Origin: Halichondria panicea
Lineage: Eukaryota > Porifera > Demospongiae > Suberitida > Halichondriidae
Length of the DNA: 64,000 nt
Reading direction: 5' to 3'
NCBI RefSeq assembly: GCF_963675165.1
Contig: NC_087385.1
Coordinates: forward strand, 4,574,412-4,638,411
The notes beneath the pieces are model-generated. The model ran no database searches. It was not told the origin of the DNA and saw only the letters and a list, made by a program, of their open reading frames with translations. This document shows, one piece after another, positions 23,362 to 37,147 of this stretch; the first letter of the stretch is position 1, and every line of letters starts with the position of its first letter. A program made the position numbers and the translations under genes.

Positions 23362-23542
23362 GTAATACCTCGGTTAAGGCGACACTTTTAATCGAAGCTA
23401 GGGTGTGGCTCGGCTCTCATTTACCAGGTCTAGCTAGTTATTTAGGACGCCGCAGTTGTCGCTACTTTTAGAGGTTAAAAAATTGTCTGAGCTCGAGGGT
23501 GTCGCATATTTAGAGGGTCGCCTTAAATCGAGGTCTTACGGT
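23362..23542. mobile_element. Small inverted-repeat element (MITE-like)
   Basis: The left end TAATACCTCGGTTAAGGCGA and the complement of the right end (TAAGACCTCGATTTAAGGCG) match with few differences. Inside them, GTGTCGCATATTTAGAGG on the right mirrors CGACACTTTTAATCGAAG on the left more loosely. It has no coding capacity. The exact ends and target duplication are uncertain. Confidence 0.65.
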
Positions 23543-23544
23543 AG

Positions 23545-24379
23545 TCAATACATAGATCACTGTACCTGAGATCACAGAATGAAAGGAGTAGATCTAGTAC
23601 ATGTAGTAGCAGCAGTAGTGCAGTGCAGAATGCTGGGTCAGGTCTATAGCGAAAAATCTTTGGTCATACCATTATGTAGACCGTGTCTACGTACCTGCAG
23701 AGATTCTGCTGCAAGTCCAACTATAGATTAATGAAAGATCTATATGGTCCAACTTTCGATCCAGATCCTCTGCTTTCGATCATATCATGTCAGTACACTT
23801 GACAGCACGAGGCTGTATTGTGTGTTGCGCATGCGCGAACCGTGACATAAACATGGCGGTATTGTCTACATGTAGTCGAGCCTGATCATGAGAGGTCATC
23901 CGCCTCTTGAAATCGATTGCAAATCTGAGAATACATGGTTCAGATCTATGCAGGTTATAGTTGTTCTGAAAAACTGGTTGCAGATGATTATCTTTGCATA
24001 GAGGAAATTTCAAAAGCTTATCTCATACAGCGGAACTTCTTTACACGTAATTATAGAAATTGGGTGTGGTCCGTCTTCAGGCCAAGCCCATATAATCGAT
24101 GTTTTAGATGGCCAAATGGGAATGACGAAATGCAAAAGTTAGTTCAGAAGTACCCCCTAACACACACATAGCTGTGCCAGATCATCATCATCTGTTCTTC
24201 CCTGCCGCGCAGAGATACATGATGAGATCTATAAGAGTTTTACGTAAACCTTATTACCAAAAGCAATGTCCCTTGATATAATTATCATGATTGTTGACTT
24301 CTGATACAAAGTATATACAAATGTGACTGACATGACAGAGACACAAATCACAAACAGACAGACCTTACGCAAAATAATG
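23545..24379. other. Intergenic and 3'-flanking sequence of the RhoGEF gene
   Basis: No independent gene is supported. The frames at 23780-24013 (minus) and 23935-24171 (plus) overlap on opposite strands and have no known domains. Confidence 0.4.
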
Positions 24380-27300
24380 CTAACTATTACTGCCTCGTTT
24401 CTTTTTGCTAGCAGTTTTGCTCTTTACTTGAGGACTACTTGCTGACACTACTAGTCTCTGAGCACTCAGCTTGTGTCTTGTGCCACTGTCCACAGATTCC
24501 AAGAGATTCGCTGTAAAGTGTGCAGGTGTGTTGTGAAGGTTATATTAATAGAAGAAGCACAAATTCAGTGCATAGAAGCCACAGTACTAGGACCAGTCAC
24601 TGGCAGTCCAAACCATAGGACATGTACATAAGAGACCCACCACAGTACAACCTCACTTAAAAATTGTAGCAGAAAACACAAATCAATTTAACCAACACTG
24701 TACACTGGTGGGAATCATGGGACCACACTATAGGCTCTGTACACATCAATTAGAGAAGCATTTGGCTTTGAGCAACAGAAATTAATTATCACAGTACACA
24801 ATGGTAAGAGACAACAGCACATAAGAAAGACCACAGTACACTAACTCTACCCTACAAGAGACAACAGTACATAAAAGGCTACAGTATATAAGAACACACA
24901 GTGAGAGGACGTACCACGACCCTTGACAGGAGTTGTGCTGCTTTTTCTCCTTCCTCTTCTCAGCTGCTCTGAACTGGAAGTCAAGGCAACAGCCGATCGC
25001 TTCATCTTCAAAGAGACATGGAACTCTGAGAGAGGAAAATTTACATCAAGTTAGACTCTTACTCACAACAATTTTCTTAGAGAAATAGTTTGGTATTAAT
25101 GAAGTAGCTCACTTTTTTCCTCATCGTCCTTGACAAGCTCCCTCTCTTTCTCGAAGCTGTCCATCCAGTCTCTCTTATCCTCGGAACTCTTGGCAAAGAT
25201 GATGTACCACTTGTCCTTGTCTTTGTTCTTCATACGCCATGAGTTCTTGACAACACTGCCACTGTGTTGTGCTGCACGGGTGAACACAGAAGGGATAGTT
25301 TTAAAGTTGAATTTTAGCCAATGGCCTTTTTTACAAGTGTATGGTCCTACGTAACACTGCACAAGTACTTGTCATATACAATTTAGTTTAAATACCTTTT
25401 CCGTCATCCATGTCTGTGACCTGACACTGGTCAAGATAGACTCTTCCTTTGTACGTTAGTTTGCCACCAATAGCATCCTAAGGAGACAAGACATCAGATA
25501 AAGCCATGCATGCACTAATCAAAAACAGACTGAAACGTAATCTGAAACTTTATATAACTAAGATCCTGTTTACATAAAAACTGACCTTTTTGCAGTAGAT
25601 GAGCTGATGATCAAAAAGGAAGAAATGTCTCTCTTGTGAGTGTCCCTTAGAGATCTTGTGCAGCTCTCCACAACGCAGCATCTGAGAGCTGGAGGCCAGT
25701 ATATCCTCTCCCTGTATATAGCAGTACAACAGTTGACCATACTGATACGTAATGTAATATATACACTGCGTCAGTCAGTTAACCACAGTCTATAACACAT
25801 TCATTAGTATTACACAAACCCCCTCACACACACATACACACACCTTCCATCCCTCGATGGTCGCCTGCCAACGCCCGATCTTGCCAATGTTCTCCATTCT
25901 CCTCTTCATTTCGTTGATGTGCAACGCTACCTCTCGCATGGCATCCCGAGCTGCAACTATGTGGGAGTGGTCTGGATGGTCCTCACTCGTGTACTTGAGT
26001 AGCTCCTGCAATAATTATAGAGGGGCCCGGTAAAGTAGTCACACGAACACATACACATGCTGTAGTTCCATGCTCGTGTGTTTGCTAGAACCTATAGCAG
26101 CATGTACATGTACAGTACATTATATTGTGTACAAATCATTGGATATCATAAATTCATTAAGTACAAATTGGGCAAAACAAACAAGGGGTGTGCCTTGGCT
26201 GTATGGAGTGATTAAGATACTGTAACACAATTAGTGACCACCTGGGGTTTATACTGACACACATAAGGAAGAGATTACTGGAGAAGACAAAACAGTGTAA
26301 TGGTATTACAGTAATGGGAACTCTACTATCAGTGACCTATTGAGCCCAGATGCAGGCCTCCCACATAAGACAACCTGGGCCACCCACAACATACAAAGCT
26401 CTTCAGTAGACAAAGGCTGTGGGCTGCAGGTGTGCCATACAAACACAAAGCACACACAGGGGCTACCTTTGTGTGTGGTCCAAGGCAATCAAACCAGGTT
26501 CACTATTGAATGTTAATCAGTATAAGCAAGCTTATATCTCAACTGACACTGCAACAAATGCTCATTGATTCAAAGTCTTTGTCACTCCACAAAGCAATCG
26601 AGAGCTAAAGTTAAAATTACATACAACCCTCAAACAGCACCCACCAATAAACTTTAGGACACTGTATTCATCTATTCCCAGACACCTTACTTACTGTCAG
26701 TTGTAGAGGGTACTTGCAGATCTTCTGCACTGGGGTGAGGAGGAAGCCCTCCAGAGAGATGTCCTGCAAGTTCCTCAACAGTCGACAGCTCTGAGTGATA
26801 AGATATTGATACAATATAATGGGTTAATTTCAAAGGGAGTCGAGCGAGCAAAGTAAGTTTAGGTTAGCCATACAAACACACGCATACACACGCACACGCA
26901 CACACACACACACACACGTACGCACACACACACGCTGACAAGGCCACATGGACTACAATAGCAATGTAAGTGCTTACGGGTGAATGATTGTCACACCACA
27001 ACTTTGGAATGTAAACAACTATTGTGATATAAGCCACGGAGGTTGCCAAGAGCTATGAACTCAGCTAGCACAACACTATGTGAAACTAATTGGAGGCAGC
27101 TGCCTCGCATGCGACTGTAAACATCTCAAAATCGACAGTGAGTACTGATATTTTCACAGAACCCCCATCAATATACAACAACCATAAGCTCATGTGTGAG
27201 TCATACACAGTGTTTGTATCAATTCCTCACTTCAAAGAAGAATTTGTATTGCTCGTTTTCCTGTAGCTGGTTCATCTCGTTGACAGCATGGGGGTGGTTG

Positions 27301-30300
27301 TTGCAATACTGGCCATAGATGTCGAACTCATGTCTCTGCAAATGAGGCACAAACAAGTTGGTCATCATGCACTCTCATTTACATTAGTGGAGGCCGCATT
27401 AAGTATTCTATATCAGTAAATTTATATCATATTTACGTTATTGACAAAGACCTCTCCGATCTGGGAGTCCTCTATTTTGTCGTGGTTGATGCTGGACTCC
27501 AACTCGCGAAGAAAGTCTCTCTGGAAGGTATAGATTGCTTCAATGTTGGAGAAAATGGTGTCCACCTTTTCGTTGTCAAACAGCTTGTTGTACCCTAGGC
27601 ACCTCTTGACATAGCCCTGTATTGTGTATAGAGTGAGGGGGTGGTATTAGACAAATCTCATAATGAATTAAGTTCATAAGTCGATTAACACGGAAACATC
27701 TCACATACACATGTAGGTAATGACGTTACTACCACTTCGTATAGGCTAATAGCATACCTCAATAATGTCCTCCAGGTGTTTGACATAGTCCCTCTCAGTG
27801 TTGAGAATCTCTTCAATGACCTTTGCCCTCACTTCATTAGAGGTCAACTTTCGAGGCAGAGAGGGTGCAGAGTCTTTGCGACGGATGGTCATACGTCTGT
27901 GCACAGAAGAGCCACTCTATAGTGAAGCAAAACAGCATAGTCATGATAGTTAATGCAACTTACACACACCATTGCAATGAATTATTAGTAACAGGGTGTA
28001 TGAACTCTCCTTATATATTACTATCAAAGGAGAATGTACCAATTACTGCTATTCATGCAAGAAATTTCTGGGTAAGCATATTCTGATCTTAAGGCGTAAT
28101 AAAGGAACTCTCTAATTACCCAACATAAAGAAAGAATGGCTGATGTTGGCTTCTTTGAATGCTTTCTTCTTGCAAACACATATACCACCCAGAAAAACAC
28201 AATGTGTTGTGCAGCTCCCACACATACTCACCTGATGTCTGGAGGGCCGTCTCTTCTCTTCCGATGCTAGCTCTCCCAGTTTGTCCTCTGAGGGTGCGTC
28301 CTCTGAGGGTGTGTCCTCTGTCTTTGGTGGAAGGGTGGTGGGCTGTGGAGGGGGTGGGGTATCATGGGCGGAAGGGGAGGAGGGGGGATCCGTACTGATC
28401 ACTGAGTCATTGTCCTCGTCAGAGTCTTGACCAATGCGCAGCTGAGGGGTGAACAATTGGTGATTTTGACAGATATGTAGAGTAGAAATCATACGTATAT
28501 ACTTGGGATAGAAGACTCTGAATAAGGTTTTAAACTGAATGTGTTTGCACAAAGGTCATTGACCTGTTGGTACACACAGCCTCATGCTATAGGAATGCAC
28601 ACGCATTTACATTCTACATGCAGTACCGTGGTAGGAAAGAGACCCTAGTGTAAGAGCAGGAAGGTACTTACTCGGACAAATGAAGCTGGAAACCATCCAT
28701 TGGCAGAGTTCACACTCCCGTACCACCAGACATCGTCGGTCATGTTGAGGATCTCAATGGCATCCCCCACACCGAAGCTGAGCTCATCCTCATCTAGGGC
28801 TACTCTGTCCCACACTGCGTCAGCGTACATCAGCGATGTGGCTATTACTCCGTCAGAGGTCTGCACATATATAATTATATAGGGGGTAAATTAACAATTC
28901 TTGTCACACAATGCATAACTATAAATTGTACAGCTTCACTGTGAAGCTGAAATTAAAGTAGCTGAAATTGAAGTAGCCAAAATCCCACGGAAAGAGTAAT
29001 AGGGAAACATGACATTAGCCACAACCACCATTTATAAAGTATAGCAGTCACACAACAGAAGCCTGTCACAAGCAGGAACAGAACTAGATCATATCCAGGT
29101 ACACACTTATGCACTCTGTAGAAACAATGACACCTTAGTGCAGCTGGCTAGAAGAGTGCTAACTAGCCTTGTAAATGACGACACAGTCGACAGCATCAAC
29201 AGCATCAACAGCATCAACAGTGAAAATTAGCTAACTAGATTATAACAGTGATACAGCCAAACACTGCAGCACCTGGCACCAGAGGCTGGGACCATTATTG
29301 TGCACACAAACTGCCCTAGGAGCCACAATAACCGGCCAGTGTTGGCACAAGCCCCTCACACTATGGCTAGAAGATAATTAGCGGTACATGGCATAGAAGA
29401 CAAAGCTATAAGCAACAATTACTGTCACTTAGGACAAGAGGAGGATCGCACGAATGATTTCGTTCACAAACTGTTGGCGTACACTGTTTCAAGAGAAATT
29501 TGGGTACCGATAGTGTTTGAAACTTGTCCCAAACATTTCACAACCAGAAAACTTGTCATACTGACACTTCTGCGATAAGTGGACTATTGCATTACAATAC
29601 TAATAGGCATGTAACACAAGTAGGAGACAAAATCACGTAGCGTAACAAATCGGGCTATCAGAAAATGTCACGAGATGGTACGAGTGGTATTCCATGCCAA
29701 TCCATAGAAACTTGTTACTTGAGATGCAAGTATCAATTACGATGAGCTGATGCAGCGTGCTCATGTCATTTCATGGGGAAGACTTTGCATTGCAACTGCA
29801 GCATTTATGATGCAAAATGGACATGCACATGCAGATGCAGGGCTGTAAACTATTGCAGGTGCAAAAGCTTTACAATATTCTCTAGCTAGGAAATAACACT
29901 ATTAGCTAGTTAGAACTGAACACACTCACATACTCAGTCTGATCTAAAGCTTGGCATGGGCTTGCTACATACTGTGCAGTGAACTGAAGCTGTCATTGTG
30001 CATGCAACTCACCAGTAGAATGTCTTGATCAAGTAACTCTGCAAGCGGACCCTGGCTCCAACTAGCTGACTATTTTCGCACGTACTGTATAATCAACTGA
30101 AAGCTCATCCTAACTTAGCTACAAGTGAAGCCTCGCAGGTGCCAAAACAGGAAGTTAGTTCATCATGTACTAATTGGCCAATATACAAGTACACAACATT
30201 AGAGCTATTACCTCACAGGAACAGTACTGAAGAACTTTCAGTGTAAAGCTTTATTGGCCATCTTAAAAGGTCCACCATCGATAATACAGACAAACAAACA

Positions 30301-33300
30301 CAGTACTGTTAACAGGTCTGCAATACATGCACACTTAATTAAACACACTGAAGCATTAACTACACGTGCATACTGCTTAACATACTGACATTTAGTAATC
30401 TGCAGTACCCCAATAGAGTGTCAAACACCATGCCATTCAAAACTTGTAATATGGGAGCACATTGACAGCTAGGCAGACAAACTAACAAACTAACCACAGT
30501 ACAAGAAGAATCAACTTACAGCACTAGTTTCTGCCAAGAGATCAGACAAGTCATGTATGGCTTTCAATATCTGGTCTTCATAGAGTGTAAACCGATGATT
30601 AGCAACATTATAACCAGAGCCAGCACTAGTTCTAGCTAGGGATGAGGCACACATACTCCTTACACTGTCTACTCTAATTTCTATTTGCCTAGTCATCTCT
30701 GTTCACTAGCGTGACTGGTTGACGATTGCTGGTAGAGTTCGCTTGACAATGTTTACTTTCAATTAGACTGATAACACAAGCTGATCTGCTACCTATACAC
30801 TTTCCCAACTGCTTGTGTTAAAACAACTCTTTAGAAATTACTTCTAGTGTATACTAAACTGGATACCAACAGAACAAAACTACTCTAGCAATAGCACGTA
30901 CAGCTACGTGTAGTAGTACACAGTCAGATTTCCTTGACTACCAGCTAGGTCTTCTCACTGACTACTGAAAACGGTGCTTAGCATCAAGCAGGGCAAGCTA
31001 CTAATAAGTATTTACCAATTGTGGGAAGTTATGTAGTACATGCACACTCTTGCAAATGACTAATCATCCATTGCATGCAGGAATCCTTAGCAGCCTCAGA
31101 GCATGAATTTCAACTCATAGTGGATCACGATGGCCACAACATAATTATGACAACATGCATACATAGCCATGAAACTACAAATATAGCCTACCAATGTATG
31201 GGCATTTCAATGAAGCTGAAACCTATGTTATAAACAAATCACTGCACACCACAACTACACAACAGTGCTCTAATTATAATACAAGCCACGTACATATATA
31301 ATAATGTACATGTACACTATAAAAATACAAACAACCCTCTTACGGTAGTGTAAACAAACATAGAGACTTACATCTTCCTCAGTTGGGGAGAGACTGACAG
31401 TCCTTGGACCTAATTTGAGCTTGGTGCTATGAGTGGCTTTGATGTTGTCGCTCAGTCGTCTCTTGATGGCCGCTCTCTGGATAGGACCAATGTCCAGGCT
31501 GCTCATCAGGGGGTCGCTCATCAGGGGGTCCATCATCAGGGGATCCATCGCACTGCCACCTAGGGGACATGGCAGCACAGTAGTGAATCACTTTAGTACA
31601 TGCATAATAGGTAAGGACTTTCAATGTATAAACATTATGAGCATGAGTGATTTGTATAAGTGTATTAGTTGACCCTTTTTAATCCTGTAAAGATCATCAA
31701 ACAGACAACATAACTTTCGTGTAGTGGCTATCATCTGGTAAAGGGTCACCTAAACTGACCAGTAGTTCTACTTTTAACAGAAACTGGTATAAAGGATGCA
31801 AATATAAACTGACTAGGATCAAATACACTCACCTCCTGATATGAATGTTTCGTCATCCTCACTGAACAGACTGGGAACTCTCACTAGACCACCGTTGTCA
31901 GCAAGAGGGGGTGGGGGGCTGATAACAACGTCCAGCTGTGATTCCGAGGCCGTCTGCTCAAGCACACTCTCCAGTTCAGGACTCAACACACTCTCACTGA
32001 CTGCCTCACTTTTGTCAATATCTAGATTGCTTGTGCCCAGAGAATTGATTATGTCACGAATATCTCTAGAGATGGTTTTAGTTTTAGTCTCAGCATCCTT
32101 TCGTCCTTTCTCTTCCCTCAAAACGACGTTGCTGTTTGGCAATGCATCTTTGTTGGTCACAATAATTGTCTGTGTCTCTGGGTCAAGATGTTTAGATATC
32201 ACAATCATGTAGTCCCCTTCCATTTCTGGGGAGTGTACAGAGTGCTTGTGAATGTCTGGTTGAGAAGTGGCTCTTCGTTGGTTAGTCCTTATTCGTTGTT
32301 TGGGACCCAGTGAAGTCGATCTCTTCCTGAACTCAGTATCAGGTAGCGGTGGCTTGCTTGTAGGGATTGCTTGATCATCGACTGCAGTTTTCGACTCGCT
32401 ATTTGACCTGGGCAAACCGAATGCATCGCTCAGTCTCTTTTTGACAGCCTTTCTCTTCGACCTATTGCGAGTTTTCTTGTTCGTCTCCAACTTCTCGTTG
32501 CTCCCTGATAGTGTGCTCTCATCACTTTGCTCACTGTCAAAACTTAGACTGTCGGAGGCTTTCTTTCGTCTAAATAGAGGAGACTTGAGTTTCCAACGAC
32601 TCTTTTTGGGAGATGCCTCAGGGCTTAGCTCGCTGGAGCTTTCTTTACTGCCAGACCGTGATCGTGAATCCTTGGATGGACTTCTGCTAGGACTGGGGGG
32701 GGAGGTCTTTCCATCTCCGAGTGAATTTTTGTGCTTGTTGACTTTCTTGTTTGAATGTTCTACATCCTTGACTGGGATCTTGGATGAACTGATTGAATCA
32801 TCTACTTTTTTCGTAGGTGTGTTCGATCTACTTTTTTGCGGGCTAGGAGAGTTAGTACTTTTTTGCGAAATTGGGCTTTTGATACGCTCGAGTTCTTTAA
32901 TCTCGCTTGCTTCCTTCTCTTTGTCTGCCCATAACCTGATTCGACTCTGAATGTTGACTGATGCTAGTGGGTCTGCTGAGTCCCTCACTTGGTTACCTAT
33001 GTTATGACTGAAGCTCTTGGAAGTGCTCAATGAAGGTGTAGTGGAGAGAGATGAGCTGCTACGAACCTCAGTGGTGCCTTTAACTTTCAAACTCATATTT
33101 GCAGGGGCACTGTCTAGCCTCTGTCGGTCGACATTAGAACGAGATATTCGATCTTGTACAAAGAAAGGATTCGACTGTATTTTCCTTCCAATATCGGGAC
33201 TAGCGGAACGAACATTATTTCTCAATGGTGACAGGTAAGACGAGTCTGAAGGTGAAGAATGATTGCTCATCGAGGTGCGTGGGGGGCTTGTTGTGTCTAG

Positions 33301-33720
33301 ATCTATAGAGACACTAGCTGACTTGTGTCGAGGTAACGATTTCGAGCCATGCTTTGTAAACAGAGTGTATGTAGACTGGACCCTTTCATCACTTATCAGA
33401 TCTTGACTCATCGGTAGCTCGATATACTTCCCTGTCAATTGCTTGTCATTCAATTCTTTTCTCAGTTTCTTGAGCTCTGCTTGCCCACAGCTTCGAGATA
33501 TTCCGAAGACCTCGCTCCCTTTTTCGACTTCCTCTTCGCTGCTGAACCCATTGTCGACGTCAATAGTGGTGGGAGATTTGTGGGGTAGCATGCCGTTGTG
33601 TTGGTGTGTTGGGCTTGGTGTGGAGTCACTCTCAAACTGAGCACTGTTCATGGCCTGTGTGTCGCTAGTCGGGTAGATCAAATCCTTCCTACGTGCAGTG
33701 TCTGTCATGGTAGTAGTTTC
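24380..33720 (-). CDS. Rho guanine-nucleotide exchange factor, SH3-DH-PH (ARHGEF4/9/SPATA13-like)
   Basis: CDS exons: 33708-31833, 31559-31372, 28860-28672, 28441-28232, 27916-27758, 27616-27437, 27335-27231, 26790-26695, 26005-25844, 25711-25586, 25477-25396, 25271-25113, 25025-24915, 24510-24380. Phases close at every junction, giving 1257 aa. The start is ATG 33708: an ATG at 33726 is part of the acceptor (ATGCAG|). Residues 1-688 are disordered, Ser/Lys/Pro-rich, with a triple DPLM motif. The SH3 follows ([17 protein letters not shown]...[19 protein letters not shown]), joined to LRIGQD as in ARHGEF9. Then come a Pro/Glu linker, DH ([32 protein letters not shown]) and PH ending in [19 protein letters not shown]. 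The C-terminus is basic. DH-PH loads GTP onto Rho, Rac or Cdc42 GTPases at membranes, and in this family the SH3 is autoinhibitory. The orthologue among ARHGEF4, ARHGEF9 and SPATA13 cannot be fixed, so no symbol is given. Confidence 0.93.
28870..31370 (-). other. RhoGEF introns around the alternative first exon
   Basis: Apart from the exon at 30520-30696, no gene or element is seen. A short run of CAACAGCAT repeats lies at about 29193-29219. Confidence 0.5.
30520..30696 (-). CDS. Alternative first coding exon of the RhoGEF (short isoform)
   Basis: ATG 30696 opens 59 codons ([14 protein letters not shown]...[11 protein letters not shown]) ending at a GTAAGT donor after 30520, phase 0. It joins the SH3 exon at 28860 in frame. 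A TGA lies in frame seven bases upstream of the ATG, so this is a start exon and not an internal one. The short product would be about 628 aa: SH3-DH-PH without the 688-residue disordered head. The use of a separate promoter near 30.7 kb is inferred; no TATA box is evident. Confidence 0.65.
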
Positions 33721-33984
33721 CTGCATGGAAAGTACAAATATTGTGATGAATCAGTTGGTCTCAGGACAAAGGGATGTTTCTATTCACCGTGGGTATAATA
33801 GTGTACTAGTATATACACACGTATGAGATCGATAAGCACTCACAAGTGATTTGTGCATATCATATGCATCATAACACACAATTTGAAGTTCTTTATATGG
33901 GCTTATAACTATCAGTTGACAGTAACACCATAGGTTTCTGTTGTCGGGGTGCATAGCTGTGTTGTATGTCTGCAAAAGGCCCTG

Positions 33985-34560
<576 letters not shown>

Positions 34561-34599
34561 GCATCTAGCTTGAGCACATGTACCCACACACACACAAGC

Positions 34600-36860
34600 T
34601 CTATCCTAGCTCACTTAATGGTATCAGTCTCTCATAACCTGTATAGCTATGACAACCGATGGTGTACTGTTATCATTCTACAAGACAAACTGTAAACACA
34701 CACTGAATGGTGATCAAGTATAGGCATGTTGAAGGATAAGCCATTTGTTTTCAAGATTTCTGACCAATGCTATACAGACAGGTGCATGTACTTTAGTATG
34801 CATTGCATGCTCTGGGAAATACCAATATTACGCCATGCATTTAAGTGCTTTGTAGCCAAGAGTGTTTTTATTGGTCACTTAGAAATTGGTAGGTTTCAAG
34901 GGCATATTTGTGTATATAGACCAAGTTGTTTATACTATAAGTTGCTACACACTGCCTTCCATACAAACAATGGCACAACTATATAGACAATGAATGTATA
35001 CAGTTAATTGGTAAGGGCGCTAGTGCACTTAAGAGCTTGAGCAAGAAGTACATTCCTAAATTCCCTGCAAATGATTACAATGCGCGTGTGTACGAAATTC
35101 CATAGGTATGTTATTTAGTGTATGCATTCTAACAGTGTTGAAGAAATATGATACATTTTTTAACAATGACACGTACGTACAGCTGATCCTAACGCTCAAG
35201 AATAGGTATATATACAACTGTACCTGCTAACAATGGACCTAAACACTGGGACTATGACATGCTCTTCTCCTAGACACACCATGTTGTGTGTTGTCTACAA
35301 GCTAAATGGAGTAGATATGTTGTGTTGCTATGGAGGTCTATTAGATACAGGCTACAGGCTCATTTCAAACAGCTAGCCTCCTCAACACAACATAGGAAGC
35401 ACGGTGCCAGTATATACTACTCGTGGTGGAACACAGGATATATATGAATGCTCACAGCTGCATGCTAGAATGAGATAACGCATTTCCTACATAACTGAAT
35501 GTCTCCCGAAACATGTTTACTAGCAACTACCTCACCAGCAGCAGCCTAACCTAGGTTAAAATATTTTGATCTGATTCCACCAATTAAGTTGTAAGGCTAC
35601 TATGCAATCTTGTGGTGTATACCGTACCAGCAGTTGTAAGTGCTCAAGTAGTTGCTAAGTACCTCTACAGGCTCTCCTCACCACAGAGGGCTGTTGAGTG
35701 GGCAGAGCAAGCCGTACACTGTAGCTGTGTATTGGGGGGACAACCCAATGGGATATACATGTACCAGGCTCCTTCGAATACAGTTTAGTTAATCAAAATC
35801 GCTAAAACTGAAAGTTTGTAATGTGTCAATCAGATATGTGTTCAATACCAATCCCAACGTAGTTACTAATTTTCATAGAACATCTACAGTTTACTATAAC
35901 CACCATCAAACAAACATTAATTAAAAATGGCAACAGTACGTGCCAAAAACCCGATTGGGCATTGTTAAAATGAAATTCTTTGTTTTAACACAAACATTAC
36001 AAGTTGCCATAGTTTCACTTAAGGATCAAATCCAATCATTCACACGACCAACCTAAATATCCCACAGTACATGCACACACACCATAGCTCTGCTGCTGTC
36101 AACTGGCAGGCTCACTGCCAACATGGACACCCCTACTACGTGTAATCAAGTTACTGGCTGATGCACAAACTGGCTGTAGACATCACTGTTTTCAGCTAAA
36201 TATTGTACACACTTAGGCAATGCTGGAGGTAAAAACAACTAGGCCCTTGTTTCCTGGTTACAAGGTAGGCGATTATCTGATCTCTGTGTACGTACATGTG
36301 GCACACAAAATAATTATTTGCTAGACATGTGCAGAATTAGCGTCTAAAACAAGGTGATAAGCTGTGACTAACGGAAAGGGAATTATTTGGTTAACAACTA
36401 AAAAGGCAAGAGAATATACGTGGATACATCCACAACAACAGTGTATACAACCTTGCTCACATTCTTGTCATAGAACAACAGTTTGCAAAGAATAGATCAT
36501 CAAATTGAGGGTGGAGTAACTATATTTGCAAATCAGGAGGTCCCTTATCTTACTGCATAATTGTCGGAATATCTAAGTTTATAGTATACATGTACATGTA
36601 GGTTTAAGAATCAAGTGCATCAGATGATCAATGTGAGCATTCAAGAGTTTAGTCTAGATCTAGATCTTGGTAGTTAAATTAATACAGAGTGTACTAGTAC
36701 AGTGTATGCACGTTTGTTACAAACTATGCAGCTGTCCAGGGCTTATTTATAAATGAAAATTGAACTAGTTGTAAAGCACATATAGCTAGAGCAAGATGTA
36801 CAGATCCCCCATAATTATGATTTTATTGCACCGGGTTACTAGCTCACTATTTAAGGTTGT
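34600..36860 (-). other. Presumed 5' intron of the RhoGEF long transcript
   Basis: No gene is seen. The 86-codon frame 34726-34986 has no domain. Confidence 0.45.
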
Positions 36861-36867
36861 TACTCAC

Positions 36868-36990
36868 CTCTACCTCTCACTGTCATAAGAAATATCTGGA
36901 GGTTGCAGACCAGGTAGCAGCCCCTTCTTGACACACTAACGTAGCTATACGATATATCTACTGCTTGAGCATGAGCTAGCTAAGCAATAA
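36868..36990 (-). promoter_or_regulatory. Candidate 5' untranslated exon and promoter of the RhoGEF long transcript
   Basis: On the minus strand a consensus donor GAG|GTGAGT ends an exon at 36868, preceded by sequence without long open frames. The acceptor at 33721 (CCATGCAG) needs an upstream exon, and this is the best donor I see. The transcription start is not determined. Confidence 0.4.
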
Positions 36991-37147
36991 ATAAAATAAA
37001 AACATCCCCCATTAATTATTTAATACGCTTCCTGTGTTTATATAATTATGGGAGGAGGATAGATAATAATGCGCAAGAAAAATGAAAATATTGCTCAGTT
37101 AACAGTTAATTGTCATACACATAATAAAATGTACATACAGTATTAGT

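Noticed and set aside
31841..32950. Leu/Ser-rich plus-strand frames of 123 and 169 codons
   Set aside because: They are antisense of the long disordered RhoGEF exon.
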